Assembly: GCA_028829895.1 (NCBI GenBank) | Contig: CM054178.1 | Location: 100,802,058 to 100,866,057, forward strand | Source of the DNA: Sinotaia quadrata | Taxonomy: Eukaryota; Mollusca; Gastropoda; Architaenioglossa; Viviparidae | Length of the DNA: 64,000 bases | Direction: 5' to 3' | Shown here: positions 62,988 to 64,000 of the stretch, in pieces | How positions within the stretch are numbered: the stretch's first letter is position 1 | How the letters are laid out: every line of letters begins with the position of its first letter | The notes under the pieces: generated by a model | What the model was told of the DNA's origin: nothing | Seen by the model: only the letters and a program-made list of their open reading frames with translations | The model's database searches: none | Position numbers and translations under genes: made by a program

Positions 62988-64000
62988 TAGGGGTGGGCAA
63001 ACTACGGCCCCCGGGCCGCATGCGGCCCGCGGACTGATATTATGCGGCCCTTATGACGACATTTAGAAATTTAACAAAGGGCTTTCATGTGAAACCGTTA
63101 GCGCAGTCACGCTTGACGGACAAAATCGTCACTAATTGATTCGGGCAAACATTTAACTACTCGCACGTTGTACTGACGAAAGAAAGGACCATACCGTGTC
63201 AAACTGTTAGCAGTCACACTTGATGGACAGTCAAGGGCGAGAGCACTCTGGTCAGTTCTCTAATTGCAATCAAAGAAGTCTGCTACAATCACTTTCTGGC
63301 TAGAGATAGAGAGGGGAAGGGGAAAACCCATCAAGGACGAATAGGATGCGTAATATTGAGGTGGACAAATGTAAACAGGAACCAGTGTGGTAACTGCTGT
63401 CAAGGAGGGTAGGACATTGTGTTGAAGCAAACAAATGTAAACAGGTCTAGATGGACAGTCCCTACCCACCAAAACCCGAGCCCATAAATACTCCGTCATA
63501 TCCCATGGCAAGGCACTGCGATAATACTCATTGTACGAGATTTCTGGTCCAGCTTGAAAGGCAGTCATCAATGCGCTTTGGTAAGCTATCTATTCATTCT
63601 AGACTTAGAAATAAATTGTGTTAAACTATTATTCACATGTTGGTTAGAATTATTCGATTGAGATATATTAAAATTATATTGACTTATGGATATGTATAAT
63701 TCATGTTGAAATACTGTATCAATGAATGAAGGATGTATGGGGCTGATCAATTCTTTTACAGACATGTTGTTAGATGAATGATTGATGAGAAAGCAAAAAA
63801 AGATAGAAAAGTTAAGAATTGTTCTAAGCGCTATGCTCTGTGTTTTGCAGCGAGTACCGAGCGTGCCTTTCTTCATTAACCGTTGTGTCCTGCTTGGAAC
63901 GACCAACACCAAAGTCCACAGGGCCAACTACGGAACTCTAAGACTTCAGTTGGAGACTGATTCAACTCTTGGGGTCCAACCTCCAGACTTCGCCAGTCAT
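62988..64000. mobile_element. Left end of a hAT-like element, cut by the window edge
   Basis: Directly after the 38-bp array the sequence becomes TAGGGGTGGGCAAACTACGG, then CCCCCGGGCCGCATGCGGCC. This CAGGGGT-GG/CAAACTACGGCCCG type of start is a hallmark of hAT ends, and resembles the 5.06-kb element's end. The rest to 64,000 holds no recognisable transposase and no right end; open frames at 63260-63571 and 63586-63927 have no domain features. A second element may be nested at about 63,250 onward. Confidence 0.6.

Noticed and set aside
1..64000. CRISPR arrays, rRNA genes, bacterial-type operons
   Set aside because: The tandem arrays have no unique spacers between short repeats, and the window is plainly eukaryotic.

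Overview
This is a eukaryotic (animal) nuclear window. It is AT-rich, has spliced genes with long introns, many (CA)n/(TG)n microsatellites, many minisatellites and several families of cut-and-paste and LTR-type repeats. The gene content (a Patj/MPDZ-type L27-PDZ scaffold and an ankyrin-repeat gene) and the repeat style suggest a lophotrochozoan, most likely a gastropod mollusc. That placement is inference from style, not from a search.

Only two genes can be supported as host genes. (1) On the minus strand, positions 7651-8945 hold the first two coding exons of an ankyrin-repeat protein. Its promoter lies near 9.05 kb and the rest of the gene lies beyond the left edge. (2) On the plus strand, about 19.5-26.2 kb holds the 5' end of a Patj/MPDZ-like polarity scaffold. 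It has a probable non-coding exon 1, a 5-codon start exon at 21470-21485, an L27 exon at 24426-24565 and an exon ending inside PDZ1 at 25796-26175. Exon phases fit across all joins, and the L27-to-PDZ1 intron appears to use a GC donor. I could not find the next exon, so the gene either has a very long intron or continues outside the window.

Most of the remaining sequence is repeat-derived. 5.06-5.81 kb is a deleted hAT element with an exact 8-bp duplication. 6.27-7.17 kb is a solo-LTR-like copy with an exact 5-bp duplication, and two relatives lie at 29.2-30.1 and 49.6-50.6 kb. 35.6-40.0 kb is a nest: a broken copy of a widely repeated intronless gene family, split by a 2.7-kb hAT element that keeps a long transposase reading frame on the opposite strand. 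51.6-53.2 kb is a fold-back element with arms of about 300 bp, with a partial relative at 13.8-14.5 kb. 57.1-57.9 kb is another solo-LTR-like insertion, lodged inside a minisatellite. 58.7-61.4 kb is a TA-flanked element with Tigger/pogo-like ends. 63.0 kb to the right edge begins another hAT-like element.

At least twelve separate minisatellites occur (units of about 24, 35, 38, 42, 44, 45, 48, 65, 89, 97 and 108 bp), mostly right of 41 kb, and several mobile elements sit inside or directly beside them. A GC-richer stretch at 42.1-43.8 kb looks like a promoter or first-exon region of an unidentified transcript. I found no tRNA, rRNA or CRISPR array and no clear evidence of a new multi-gene system.
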